A DNA stretch of 64,000 nt. Origin: Cervus elaphus (taxonomy: Eukaryota > Chordata > Mammalia > Artiodactyla > Cervidae). The DNA is taken from the NCBI RefSeq assembly GCF_910594005.1, contig NC_057848.1, forward strand, positions 133,000,155-133,064,154, in the 5' to 3' direction. The notes beneath the pieces are model-generated. The model did no database searches. It was not told the origin of the DNA and worked only from the letters and a program-made list of their open reading frames with translations. Shown here in pieces: positions 1 to 10,930 of the stretch (within the stretch, counting starts at the first letter, position 1; each line of letters begins with the position of its first letter). A program made the translations under genes and the position numbers.

Positions 1-825
1 AGAGTTTAGAGCAAGATTTTCTTAGGTATATTTTATTTAAGAAAGATCTATTGAAAAAGCCACAAAGTGCCTTGACCTCAAGTCAAGAGAGAGGGGCTTC
101 TAGGAGACCCTAGACAATATCTGTTGTCTAACATTTGAGGGGGAGAAACAGTGGATTAATGTTTATCTCATATGTGGAATGAACAGACTGGCTGTTGTGG
201 TGAGTGGTTACATTGGGATTGACCAATGCTCCTGGAATTTATTGGAGAAAAGGATGCATAAGTGTTTGCTGTGAAACGTGTTTGAATTGGTGTGTGTGTG
301 AGAGAGAGAGACAGAGACAGAGACAGAGACAGACACTGAATGAACAAGCAGCACAAAATCAATTTAGGAAGTATTCGGGAGGACCTGCTTGGACAAATGA
401 AAGGATCTTCAGAGAATAAAGCTAACGATGAACCCAAGAAGGCAACAAGCAACAGAGTAAACAGCGAAGAAATGAGACCAGAGAGAGTCCATCACCTGGC
501 ATAAGAGGACTACAGGTGAGAGATTCACAGCATTTGGTCAAGGAAAGGATCTCCAGAAACCTCAGAAAAGCATTCAAGAAGAAAAGAGTCAGTGTTTCAT
601 GCCAATCAGGCTCATAGAAGAAAGGGCTCATAAGTGCTCCAGTTGCTAAAGGGCTTCTTTCTCTGTGTACTTCTCCTTCCCTGCACACCAGTGCAGGAGG
701 GGTGAGGAGCCAGCTGAGCAGATGGGGGAAAAAGAAGAAGCACTGCTTTTTCTTCTCCAGATAAAAAGCTGACCATCTCTCTCTCCATGCAATCTCTGCT
801 CCAGGCTTCCTATCAGAATCAAGTC
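1..825. other. Unassigned sequence, no gene seen
   Basis: There is no convincing coding pattern or recognisable repeat apart from the purine-rich microsatellite at 291-336. The open frames on both strands are short and low in complexity. Confidence 0.5.
291..336. repeat. GT/GA then GAGACA-type microsatellite
   Basis: A short GT run passes into GA repeats and then into about four ACAGAG hexamers. On either strand it reads as a low-complexity peptide, which explains the open frames over it. Confidence 0.85.
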
Positions 826-827
826 AT

Positions 828-945
828 GTTTGGGAGTTTCCCAGTGGCCTACTGGTTAGGAGTCCATGATTTCACTACCATGGCCTGGGTTCAAACTCTG
901 GTCCAGGAACTGACATCCTGAAAGCCAAATAATAATAATAATAAT
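828..945 (+). mobile_element. CHR-type tRNA-derived SINE
   Basis: The unit begins with a degenerate tRNA-Glu-like head (GTTTCCCAGTGGCCTACTGG), has a B-box-like GGGTTCAAACTC, and ends in a TAA-rich tail at 930-945. This matches the cetartiodactyl CHR SINE pattern. It has no protein product. Confidence 0.7.
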
Positions 946-1119
946 AAAAACTAAAATACATTAAAAGTTTTTTTAAAGAATAAAAAAAAAAATCAGGCCA
1001 TGTTTAAAGTTGTGATTATTACCTGGACATAGAAATGATAGCTACTGATAATCATGAAAAAGAAAAAGTGTTTTGGGCTTAAAGTCGCCACAGGAATTTT
1101 TATTACCTAAGCACTCCAG

Positions 1120-1340
1120 AGGGCTTCCCATGTGGCACTTATGGTAAAGAATCTGCCTGCAATGCAGGAGACAGAGGAGATGCAGGTTCGATCCCTGGGT
1201 TGGGAAGATCCCTTGGAGGAGGGCATGGCAACCCACTCTAGTATTCTTGCCTGGAGGATCCCAATGGACAGAGGATCCTGGCAGGCTACAGTCAGGGTTG
1301 CACAGAGTCAGACACGACTGAATCAACTTAGGAGGCATGC
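1120..1340 (+). mobile_element. Bov-tA SINE
   Basis: A tRNA-like head with B-box GGTTCGATCC is fused to a Bov-A body that ends in CAGACACGACTGAATCAACT, the tail shared with BovB. An 11-bp target-site duplication AAGCACTCCAG sits at 1109-1119 and 1341-1351. Confidence 0.93.
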
Positions 1341-1351
1341 AAGCACTCCAG

Positions 1352-2680
1352 GAAAGAAATCCGGCTTTTGTCTAGGGGCTAGGAAGGAGTTATCCTTCTG
1401 AATAAATGTAAAGGAGTAGTGGGAGACCCAAAGTAAGTTACCTTGTGTTTCTGTGATTACATGATCACAACCCCTGCAGAATACATTGGAAATGTTCTTT
1501 ACGACCTCCAGGACACAGATCCTGAATGGAGACAGATTGCTCTCTTTTACGGCCAGATAAATACCTCTCAACCTATATTGTATCCTTTTTCCTCACCCTG
1601 ATCTCCAAGGAAGTGGAGATATCCTCATTTTTATTACCTGTGCTTATTATTATTTTGCTCATAGTGCTTAAAGGCATTATTTTGGAGTCAGTATCTAAAT
1701 TTGGGGATGCTTAATTAAATAAATCCATGCAAATTTTAGGTTCATTGCTTCTGCTTAAACAAATGGCCACACATTTATTGCTGCAAAACTGTGCTTTTCT
1801 CCAGCATTTAACCATAGTTGTAAGCATCTCAGTATTGCACTCTAAAATGACACAATTATTTCAGCATCAGGCTCCATTTCAAACAATACTTCATATGCCA
1901 GTAGGTCTCCAAGGAATTTATTTCCCCTCTCTCTTTATTTACTTATTTTATTTCTTTGTATTGCAGTAAAATTCAAGGCTGAGAAAGCGCTAACTCTCTG
2001 AATCCCAGGCTGGGAGTAAATAATTCAGCACAGTGTGGCACAGAAAATGCTTCCCTCTGTCTCATTAAAAAAAAAAACGAAAACAAAAAACAAAAAACCT
2101 TGTGTCTGTGTGGATTCAAGATCATGCTGAGCACTCTGATGTAGAGCAGGGCAGATGTCCTGGCTGCAATGGGGAGATACAGACTCAGTGAGGTGTAAGT
2201 CATGAGATGATCGGCTGTTCTGAAACTGGATGGAAAATGACACTGACTTGAATGCTTTTGTTTTAAAGCAGAGTCAGGGCTATTAGGTATCTTTTACAGC
2301 CTGGTTAGAGCAATATACAGACATTCAATGCAAAGCAGCATGAGTTCTTTCTGTCTACTTTGCTTGGGTGTCCATGTTCCTCTTTTGCTTCTGGATTGAG
2401 AGTTTAGAATCCCAGGTACTAATCATTTGTTAATTACCAACTGACATGTTGGCTACATTGCTCTCTTACCCACTTGGTAATATCTTTCCCCCTCACTCCC
2501 AGAACCTTAACAAAGTACCCAAGTTTTTACCTCCTGTGTTTCACTACCAATTCCACTGCCCAATATGGTATTTGCCCAGCCACACTGTAAGCTTCAAACC
2601 AACCATGTTGGCTTGATTTTGTGTCAAGTAGAATTCCATTTGGACTCAGCACTGTATTCCATTTCGAGCACTGTATTAAG
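1352..2680. other. Unassigned sequence, no gene seen
   Basis: AT-rich unique-looking sequence. It includes an A-rich run at 2067-2098 that may be an old retroposon tail. I see no coding pattern. Confidence 0.45.
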
Positions 2681-3265
2681 TGGGTAGAGACCATATGGAT
2701 GATAAGTACTCTCCTAAAAATGACAATGTAGCAGGTGCCACTGATGCCCCACCCATATCCAGTCCATCACCCTCAAAATGACTTCCAACTACCAGCATCT
2801 GCATCAGGACCACAGTCAGGAGGCCATTTCCAGAACCACACATGGTCACTCTTCCTATGCATGGGTACAGACTGGAAGTGAGTTAACATTAACATTAACA
2901 TTCTCCAAGAGCGACTGTCAACCAATGATGCTCAAGAGTTGGTATACAAATACTCTAAACTGTCAACCAATGATGTGCAACATAGGCATACAAATATTCT
3001 AAATCCTTTGCCTCCTAAGTGGGAATGTTACTGAGACGTATATATTATACTAGTTCCCAGAATTTACCCATGGAATCAGTGTTGTCACTTAGTTACTATT
3101 GATAGTTGGATTGATGATACCTCCTTTCTTGGTTTTCCTCCCTCACTTCCCTCGAATTTCCATGCTGGTATTCTCTGAACCTCCCTAATAAATTACTTAT
3201 ACTCAAATCCTTCTCTCTTTGTGTCTGCTCTTTGGGAACCTAAACCAAAACCCAAAAGACAGTTA
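2680..3265 (+). mobile_element. Probable ancient ERV LTR, 3' part
   Basis: The right end has an AATAAA at about 3187 followed by text ending near GGGAACCTAAACC. That resembles the polyadenylation end of old mammalian ERVL-type LTRs. An imperfect tandem copy of about 45 bp (CTGTCAACCAATGATG at 2916 and 2960) lies inside. Family placement is by eye and weak. Confidence 0.4.
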
Positions 3266-3950
3266 TACCCTGCTTAAAACCTGAAAAGGACTTCAAGCTC
3301 AATATCAAATAACCAGGTATAGTAGGATAACTTCTTTAAACAAACAGGTCCTAGGGGTGAAAGAGTGACTACCCTCCACAGCTCTTATGTGTCTTTCCTT
3401 GACCACTCTGTTCAGGACCACTGCAGTGTGGACAGAAATGGAAGATGTTCTAAGTTCCACAGCATCCTTTTAACTGATCTCTGTGCCTTCAACTTCTCTT
3501 CCCTCTGATTTGCCCTGTATCACACTGCTTGGTCAATTCTTCTAATACCCCATTTTCATGGATTGCTCCCTGTTCAAACATCTGTAAAGACCTCCTATCA
3601 GACAGCAAGGGTAAAATGTCTCGGCCTTATCCTAAACCTCTGTCATGTTTTGGGGAGAGAAGTTGGGTTGTTTCTAGCCCTGCCCCCTTCCTCCTGGTCA
3701 GTGGGTTGGGAGTGGCTGCATTCTTCCAATGAAGGTCACAGCTCCTGATGGATGTCCTCATGTAAGCTATAGCTGTAGCTACAGCTCTCTTTCCAGGTGA
3801 CATGAGCCACTATCTCCTCTTAACCATCCAGGCTAGTTTCCTGCCTCAAGGCACTTTACTATTGCTTGTTAGTTCTCTTCATTAAGCTCTCTTCAGTCAT
3901 TCTTTTGACTGTGCCATCTGTTTCCTGCCAGAGCCCTTGGCAATATCAGC
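3266..3950. other. Unassigned sequence, no gene seen
   Basis: No recognisable family or coding signal. A 16-bp palindrome AGCTGTAGCTACAGCT lies near 3770-3785. Confidence 0.4.
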
Positions 3951-3954
3951 ACTG

Positions 3955-4115
3955 ATGTTCTGGGTTCCAGATTTGCCTCTGCCACTTTCTACCTTGTGTC
4001 ACTTTGCATCTTAATTATCTCTGAATGTCTCTGAGGCTTGTAGTCATTTGTTAATGGGAATAATAAGGCCTCTGTGGCATACCTCGTAAAGTTGCTATGC
4101 TAATAAAATCCAGTT
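3955..4115 (+). mobile_element. MIR SINE (old)
   Basis: The order of pieces follows the MIR core: a CTCTGCCACTT block, a diverged CTCTGAGGCTTG block, then TAATGGGAATAATAAGGC and a CTCGTAAAGTTG block. It is heavily diverged. Confidence 0.6.
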
Positions 4116-4522
4116 TTGTGACAGAAAAGACATTGTGAAAAACATGTGAAACACAAGATAAATCTAAGGGGTTTTTTTAAAATCATAATATAGAGAAGAA
4201 TCTTGAGTGAGACCCCAAAAGCTCATTACCAAAAAAGGAAGGGACAAGGAATAAGGGCACAGGAGGAAATGGACAACTCGAGAGAAATGCCCACACCACT
4301 TACAAGTCACTTACAGCAGTGATTCATCTGGTGTCGTCCTCACTCAGGGCCTCAAGCACAGGGCAACCCTGTGTGTGTTGCCATAGCAACTACCAGCCAG
4401 AACCTGGAAATTCCAGCAGCTTATAATATCAATCACAATGAGAAAAGGGGTCACAGCAAACTGCAAAAAAAAAAAAAAAATGTATATCACAGAGGCCACA
4501 GAGAGAAGAACTGGAGGAAAGA

Positions 4523-4699
4523 CAGTAGTTCTCAAACAGTGGCCCTGAACCAACAGCACCGACGTCCTTGGGCATTTATTAAACATGTAGATCCTTGAAT
4601 CATGCTCAATCCCTACTGAATGGGAAACTCTAGGGTATCAGTCTGTTTTAAAAAGCTCCCCAGGTGAGTCTAATGCATGCTAAAATGTGAGAACCATGG
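4523..4699 (+). mobile_element. MER5-like hAT-Charlie element
   Basis: The ends are imperfect inverted repeats: CAGTAGTTCTCAAAC at the left and GTGAGAACCATG at the right. The middle carries the CTACTGAATGGGAAACTCT and CCCCAGGTGAGTCTAATGCA blocks typical of MER5. It is non-autonomous and non-coding. Confidence 0.7.
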
Positions 4700-5200
4700 A
4701 TCTAAGGGTCAGGAAGTTTGGCTTCACCTCTCAATATCCAAATGAACAGAAGGTGGATAATAAAGAAACTAAAATAAAAGTTTTAAAATGGAAGGCAAAT
4801 ATGATCTCATAATTTCCCTGTGGTTTACCTGAGTAGGAATGATGACTAAAATACAGCAATGGAAAATCTGACTGTACTAGTTTTCTATTTCTGCATAATG
4901 ACCACACATTTAGTAGCTTAAAACAATACATATTCATTATCTCATAGTTTCTGTGGGTCACAAGTCCAGGCACAACTTAACTGGGTTCTCTGTTTATTGT
5001 CTCACAAAGTTGCCATCAAGGTGTTGGCCAGGAATGGGTTCCCATTAGAGGATTGAATGGAGAAGGACATGCTTCCAAGTTCCTTTCAGTCGTTGGCAGA
5101 ATTCATTGCCTTGTGGTCAAAGGACTGGTGGAAATTTGCTTCTTCAAAGCCAGCAATGGAGTGAGAGACTGTTAGCTAAATGAAATCTTATATAACATAA

Positions 5201-5425
5201 AGCTTCCTGGGTGGCACTAGTGGTAAAGACACCATCTGACAATGCACCAGAAGACTTAAGAGACGTGGGTTCAATCCCTGGGTTGGGAAGATCCCCTGTA
5301 GGAGGGCATGGCAACCCACTCTAGTATTCTTGCCTGGAAGATTCCATGGACAGAGGAGCCATGTGGGCTACAGTCCATAGGGTCACAAAGAGTTGGATGC
5401 AACTGAAGTGACTTAGCAGGCACGC
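5201..5425 (+). mobile_element. Bov-tA SINE
   Basis: The head is GCTTCCTGGGTGGCACTAGT and the B-box is GGTTCAATCC. The body ends GCAACTGAAGTGACTTAGCA. The target-site duplication ATAACATAA lies at 5192-5200 and 5426-5434. It interrupts a MaLR LTR. Confidence 0.93.
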
Positions 5426-5523
5426 ATAACATAAGACAATCATGGGAGTGGCCATCCATCACCTTGTGATATTCTATCGGTTATAAGTAAGTCACAGGCT
5501 TCCCCTACCTTCAAGAAGAGTAG

Positions 5524-5731
5524 CAGTAGTAGCATTAGTTGCTCAGTCGTGTCTAACTCTTTGTGACTCCATGAACTGTAGCCCACCAGGCTCCTCTGTC
5601 CATGGAATTCTCCATGCAAGAATACTTGAGTGGGTTTCCATTCCTTTTTCCAGGTGACCCAGGGATCAAACCCAGGTCTCCTGCATTGCAGGTAGATTCT
5701 TTACTGTCTAAGCCATCAAGGAAGCCCCATA
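5524..5731 (-). mobile_element. Bov-tA SINE
   Basis: Reverse-complement Bov-tA: GCTCAGTCGTGTCTAACTCT at the left and ATCAAGGAAGCCCC at the right. An imperfect duplication TTCAAGA(AG)AGTAG flanks it at about 5510-5523 and 5732-5747. Confidence 0.92.
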
Positions 5732-5870
5732 TTCAAGAGGAGAGTAGGGGATTATCAAAGGGTATGAACATAAGGAGGTGGGGATCATAGGAAACACCTT
5801 CAAGTCTTCCCTAATCTGCCATCTGGCATCCCATTGATGATCCATGTCTCTCTCACATGGAAAGTACATT

Positions 5871-6080
5871 GAAAGTGTGTGCTCAGTCATGTCCAACTCT
5901 TAGCATCCCCATGGACTGTAGCTCACCTCTGTCTCCTCTGTCCATGGGATTCTCCAAGCAAGAATACTACCCATGCCCTCCTCAAGTGGATCTTCTCAGT
6001 CCAGGGATTGAACTTGCGTGTCTTGCATCGCCTACATTGGCAGGCAGATTCTTTACCACTAGTGCCACCTGGGAAGCCCC
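5871..6080 (-). mobile_element. Bov-tA SINE
   Basis: Reverse-complement Bov-tA ending CCACCTGGGAAGCCCC. The flanks TGGAAAGTACATT (5858-5870) and TGGAAAATACATT (6081-6093) form a 13-bp target-site duplication with one change. Confidence 0.92.
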
Positions 6081-6700
6081 TGGAAAATACATTATTCATG
6101 TTCAAAGGTTCTCAAAATCTTGTCCCATTATAGCATCAGCTCAAAGTCCAACATCTCATAATCTAAATCAAGTCTAGGTGTGAAGGAGGTTCCTGACTCT
6201 AATTGTTTAAGTGCAGCTCCTGGGCCAGAATTGCTTTCCATCTATGGACATGTAAAACCCAAGGAACCCATGATGTGTTCCCAATGCATCCAACATACAA
6301 TGGTGAGATGAGCACAGCTTAACAGCTATAGATATTCCAGATAAAAAATGGGGGAAATGGAAAGTAAAAAGGTATCAGTGAGTCACAACAGTCCTGGAGC
6401 CTAGTCAGGCAAATAATAGGGGTCACTTGACTCAATTTCAAAGTCTGGGAATCATTCTTCATGGCTCTCAGCTCCACCCTCTGGAGTTTTTCTTCCGTGT
6501 TAACAATCCTTCCATTTTCATGAAAGGTAGCATATGTCTGCTGCTGATTCATTTTATTAGCCTGCTTCCTGTCACTATAATTTTGAAGATTCAATGGCCT
6601 CCCTTCATTGTGTACTCTTTCAGTCCCCTTCAGTTCAAGCTGGAAGTGTTTATTATAAAATAACTTTCTCAGAAACTTTGGGGGTACCATGGATTTCAGT
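6081..6700 (-). mobile_element. MaLR internal region remnant
   Basis: Text such as CATCAGCTCAAAGTCCAACA and ACAATGGTGAGATGAGCACA resembles the reverse complement of THE1/MST/MLT internal sequence. It continues directly from the minus-strand LTR to its left. No open frame of note survives. The right border is not visible to me. Confidence 0.45.
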
Positions 6701-7180
6701 GGTCTTTACTCCTATGATCCCTATGGAGATTACTGGAATTGTCTTAAAAATCTGTTTTCCACAATGACCCTTTTAAAGATAAACAGAACAAACCAAATTT
6801 GGAGGGAGTGAATCCCTTCAAGTTAAGAACACATATAAATTGAAACCTAGGAACTCAAGGATGGAAGGAAAGAGAAAAGTCAATTACATGTAGAAAGAAA
6901 TTTTAAAATGTTTTCACTATAGACTGCTAAGAGATGTGTGGAGGATGCTTTGCTAATACAGAGTCAAAATTAGGGAAAGATCATCACGGATAACATGATT
7001 AGGGAAAGATATGTAGGTGAAGTAGAATTAAAATGTAGTTTGAATAATGGATGGTATTTAGAGATGAAGATACCATTCCATTACATAGGGAAGGCATGAA
7101 TACTATTTGGAATTGCTAACAAGCATGGAATATACAGGGGACAACTAGAAGACCCAAGTGCCTCAAGGGTTTTCTACTTT
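6701..7180. other. Unassigned sequence, no gene seen
   Basis: It could be further MaLR interior or unique sequence. No coding pattern is seen. Confidence 0.35.
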
Positions 7181-7184
7181 GTCC

Positions 7185-7320
7185 ACATATCGAATCATCT
7201 TAGAAACTTTAGAAAATACTGATACCCAGGCCCATATCAGTTATTTTGTTTCCACTGGTAGAGGATGAAGCCCAGAAGTCAGTGGTTTATAAAAGCTCCT
7301 GAAGAAAACTTAGTGTACAT
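7185..7320 (+). mobile_element. MER5-like element, diverged
   Basis: The blocks ACTTTAGAAAATACTGATAC, CCCAGGCCCATATCAG and TATAAAAGCTCCTGAAGAAA follow the order of the MER5 interior. The terminal repeats are not clear. Confidence 0.45.
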
Positions 7321-8035
7321 CAGGGATAAGTCCCACAAGACTGATTAAAAGAGCAAACTCATGTGAAACAAAGTGATACATGTGTCAAGTAGTATTCATT
7401 GTCTAATGACATGCATCATCTAGGACATGGAACACAAAGACTATTGTGGACTTGCCGCAGTTCTTAATGATCATGGAACAGAGAAGTGTCAGACATTTCG
7501 AAATTCCATTTCATATTCTCTTGGCTTCATCAGTTTTGTTTTGTTTCCAGGTGCTGTGGGAATAACCAGAGAGTTCCTTGCCTCCTACCTGCACCTGAAG
7601 CCTCTTTCCTTGGTACTCTGTCCTGTACCCTCATCCTGGCCTGCATAAACCATCGGAATAGGCAAGTTAATATCCTGTGGAGTAAACCTTTGGCCAATGG
7701 GAAGCAGGAACCAGTAGACAAATCATTTCCTCGTTATCAACACACTGTCTCCAATGGAGTCCTTGAGTGCATTTTATAGAGAGAGTTTCTTGGGCACTGA
7801 GTGCCAATTATCTAGCATTCTGTTGCACTTAGAAACAGTAAACAACAGCACAGTGTTATGTTTGTTCTCCATTAGCTGCTCCACTCTCTTTGTTCCTCTC
7901 CTGCTCCCCTGGAATAATCTCCATGATAAAATACAAGCATACAAGCCTCAGGAGCCTCAAGCTCTGATTTCTGCTAAAACCAAGTCACAAAGGCAGGGAC
8001 CTTGCAGTAGGTCATTTGGGGGCTTATATGTCTTT
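7321..8035. other. Unassigned sequence, no gene seen
   Basis: Several open frames of 60-100 codons exist, but none has a recognisable motif or supporting splice or start context. Confidence 0.4.
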
Positions 8036-8764
8036 GAGGAAGGTGAAAGACGAGAGTGAAAAACCTGGCTTAAAACTCAGCATTCAAAAAACTAAGATTG
8101 TGGCACCCAGTCCCATCACTTCATGGCAAATAGATGGGAAAACAATGGAAACAGTGAAAGACTTGGTTTTCTTGGGCTCCAAAATCACTGCAGATGGTGA
8201 CTGTAGCCATGAATTAAAAAACACCTGCTCCTTTGGAAGAAAAGCTATGACAAATCTAGACATCGTAATAAAAAGCAGAGAGACATTACTTTGTCGACAA
8301 AGGTCTGTAGAGTCAAAGCTATGGTTTTTCCAGTAGTAAAGTATGGATGTGAGAGATGGACCATAAAGAAGGCTGAGTGCCAAAGAATTGATGCTTTTGA
8401 ACTGTGGTTCTGGAGAAGACTCCTGAGCATTCCTGGGACTGCAAGGAGATCAAACCAGTCAATCCTAAAGGAAATCAACTCTGAATATTCATTGGAAGGA
8501 CTGATGCTGAAGCTGAAGTTCCAATACTTTGGCCACTTGATGTGAAGAGCCAACTCATTTGAAAATACCCTGATGCAGGGAAAGACAGATAGCAGGCAGA
8601 GAAGAGAACAACTTTGGATGAGATGGTTGGGTGGCATCACTGACTCAATGGATGTGAGTTTGAACAAACTCTGGGAGATAGTGAAGGACAGGGAAGCCTG
8701 GCATGCTGCAGACCATGGGGTTGCAAAGAGTCAGACACGACTGAGTGAATGAACAACAACAATA
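8036..8764 (+). mobile_element. BovB (RTE) LINE, 3' end
   Basis: The element is a 5'-truncated BovB LINE. The translated strand in two frames gives the C-terminal end of the BovB ORF2 protein: a KPGLKLSIQKTKI-like stretch (from 8056), LGSKITADGDCSH (8170s), then YGCERWTIKKAE and RRLLSIPGTARRSNQSILKE (8345-8475). Frames change and stops occur, for example TGA at 8543, so it is dead. Its tail, CAAAGAGTCAGACACGACTG, is the sequence shared with Bov-A SINEs and is followed by an ACAACAACAAT tail. ATGTCTTT and ATGTCTAT beside the ends may be a target-site duplication. BovB is the family known to have moved horizontally between squamates and ruminants. Confidence 0.92.
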
Positions 8765-8861
8765 AATGTCTATGGTAAAAATTATATTGAAAACATTTTT
8801 GTTTTTTGTATTTAGATACTGGTAACATTTAAAAACAAAATACGTGTGTGAGAAGTCTTAT

Positions 8862-9071
8862 GCATGCTAAGTCACTTCAGTCCTGTCTGACTCTTTGCGA
8901 CCCTATGGACTGGAGTCTGCCTGGATCCTCTGTCCATGGGATTCTTCAGGCAGGAATACTAGAGTGGGTTGCCATGCCCTTCTCCAGGAGATCTTCCTGA
9001 CCCAGGGATCGAATCCATGTCTCTTAGTCTCCTGCATTGGCAGGCGAGTTCTTTACCACTAGTGCCACCTG
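8862..9071 (-). mobile_element. Bov-tA SINE
   Basis: Reverse-complement Bov-tA: CTAAGTCACTTCAGTCCTGT at the left and CCACTAGTGCCACCTG at the right, with the reverse B-box GGGATCGAATCC in between. It lies 100 bp downstream of a BovB 3' end in the opposite orientation. Confidence 0.92.
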
Positions 9072-9519
9072 TGACACTAAGTAACAATTAGTAGAATGTC
9101 ATAATACATGAAGGAGACATTTATAAAAGGACAAGAAAAGGGGTGTGAAACTAGCATATTGACACTAAGAAAAGCAAGGTAACTTTCAGGAACTCCAATT
9201 AAATGTGTATTAGTATACTTGCTATTGTTCCACAAATCATGGATGCTCTTTTCATTTTTATTCATTTTTTTCTCTGTGTTTTATTTTCTAGTTTCTTTTT
9301 ATATCTTCAAATTTGCTAATTGTTTCTTCTGCAATGACTAATCTGCCTGTGTATTTTGCATCTCTGACATTACAGGTTTCACCTCTAGAATTTTGAATTG
9401 AGTCATCTATTGTATCTTCCATATCTCTATTTAACTTTTTGAACATGGAATTCAATGATAATAACTGTTTAAGGTCATTTTTTACTTATTCTAACCACTT
9501 TACCAGTTCTGGTTCAACT

Positions 9520-9742
9520 TATTTATTTATTTATTTGACTGTGTTGGGTCTTAGTTGTGGTATGCAGGATTCTTTGTTGTGATACTTGGGCTTCTCTGTA
9601 GTTGTGTGTGGCATGTGGGCTCTACACAGCACATGTTTAGTTGCCCTATGGCACATGGATCTTAATTTCCTGACCAGGGATCAAACCTGTGTCCCCTTTA
9701 TTGAAAGATGGATTCTTAACCACTGGACCACCAGGGAAGTCC
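9520..9742 (-). mobile_element. CHR-type tRNA-derived SINE
   Basis: It starts with the TTATTTATTTATTTGACTGT tail and ends CTGGACCACCAGGGAAGTCC, the reverse complement of the tRNA-like head. The interior alternates GTTGTG-type blocks as in CHR-2-like SINEs. Confidence 0.8.
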
Positions 9743-9780
9743 CTGGGTCAGATTTAATTGTGTGATCATTTTTGTCATTA

Positions 9781-10219
9781 CAGACATACCTTATTTTATT
9801 GCACGTCGCAGATATTGTGGTTTTTACAAATTAGAGGTTTGCAGCAACCCTACATCAAGCAAGTCTACTGGCACTATTTTTCCAACAGTATTTGCTCACT
9901 TCATGTTTCTGTCACATTTTGGTAGTTCTTGCCATATTTCAAACACTCTACCAGCAAAAAGATCACAATGCACTGAAGTTTCAGATGATGGTTAGCATTT
10001 TTTAGCAAATTAAGTATTTTTAAGTTAAGATATATACATTGGGGGCTTTTTCTTAAAAAAGATATAATGCTATTGCATACTTAATACACACAGTATGGTA
10101 TAAATATAACTTTTATATGCACTGGGGAACCAGAAAATTCATGTGACTCACTTTATTATGACATTTGCTTTATTGTGGTGATCTTGAACTGAACCCATAG
10201 CATCTCCAAGGTATGCCTG
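9781..10219 (-). mobile_element. Tigger1 DNA transposon, internally deleted
   Basis: The ends are CAGACATACC and GGTATGCCTG. The right end, read in reverse, gives CAGGCATACCTTGGAGATGC, the Tigger1 5' end. A TA dinucleotide borders both ends (9779-9780 and 10220-10221), as expected for a mariner/pogo-type TA target. At 439 bp against about 2.4 kb for the full element, nearly all of the transposase gene is missing. Confidence 0.85.
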
Positions 10220-10930
10220 TATAGGTCATGTATTCCTGTTTTTATGCATGCCTGGTAATTTTGTATTAAATACCATATATTCTGAGTTTTGCTTTTAAAA
10301 TTCATTAGGTGGGACTGGAACAGTGCTGTCTGATAATAATTATTCCCCACAACTGAGATAAGACCCTTCTGTGTCCCTTGCCTGATCCTTCATGCATCAT
10401 GAAGTTTTCCAGTATAGCTAGCAGGATTATTCCTGACTCAGTGTGAGCACTGTGCACTATTAATTGCAATCCTTTGGGGTGGTTCTCTCCTCAGCCTCCA
10501 GACTTTTCACACTTGCCTGCACTGATCAGTACTCTGCTGAATACTCAAGAGTAATTGCTTGCAAATTGCAACAGTTTTCTCTCTGTGCAGTTATCTCCTC
10601 TTTGATATTCTGTCTTGCAAACTCAAGCCGTATTCTTCTTTCCAGACTCTCATGCACATCTCCTCAACTCAGGGAATCTTTTTGGTTCTGCCTTGGTCTC
10701 CACTCCCTGCACGTCAACCTAGAAATTCTTTCAAGTCAGTAAACTGGGTCAGTTCATTAGGCTTACCTCATTACTTTCTCATTCCTCGAGAAGCACTGTC
10801 TTTTGTTGCATAATGTCTAGTGTCCTAAAAACTGTTGTTTCATATGTTTAGCCAACGTTTTGGTTGTTTCTGTTGGGTGGATAAATCTGCTACCTGTTAC
10901 TCCATTTCAGCTAGAAGTGAAAAGTCCAGT

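Larger units (their letters stand above)
4872..5857 (-). mobile_element. MaLR-type LTR, split by two SINEs
   Basis: The left end reads TAGTTTTCTATTTCTGCATA and then TTAGTAGCTTAAAACAATAC, the reverse complement of the usual MLT/MST LTR 3' end. Matching LTR text resumes between the SINEs (5435-5510) and after them (5740-5857, for example AGGAGGTGGGGATCAT). The Bov-tA copies at 5201-5425 and 5524-5731 inserted later. Confidence 0.6.
9250..10930 (-). mobile_element. Ancient L1 (5' region), antisense, split
   Basis: Pieces such as TTGCTAATTGTTTCTTCTGC, ATGCATGCCTGGTAATTTTG and GTGGATAAATCTGCTACCTG follow the reverse complement of old mammalian L1 5' sequence (L1M-type). They continue across a CHR SINE (9520-9742) and a Tigger1 (9781-10219). 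The pieces on both sides are collinear, so the two others inserted into it. Confidence 0.6.

Noticed and set aside
1120..1200. tRNA gene calls at SINE heads (here and at the other Bov-tA and CHR copies)
   Set aside because: Only A/B-box-like blocks are present. The second half of the cloverleaf is replaced by SINE body, so these are not tRNA genes.
8245..8667. 140-codon minus-strand frame
   Set aside because: Shadow of the BovB ORF2 fragment on the plus strand.
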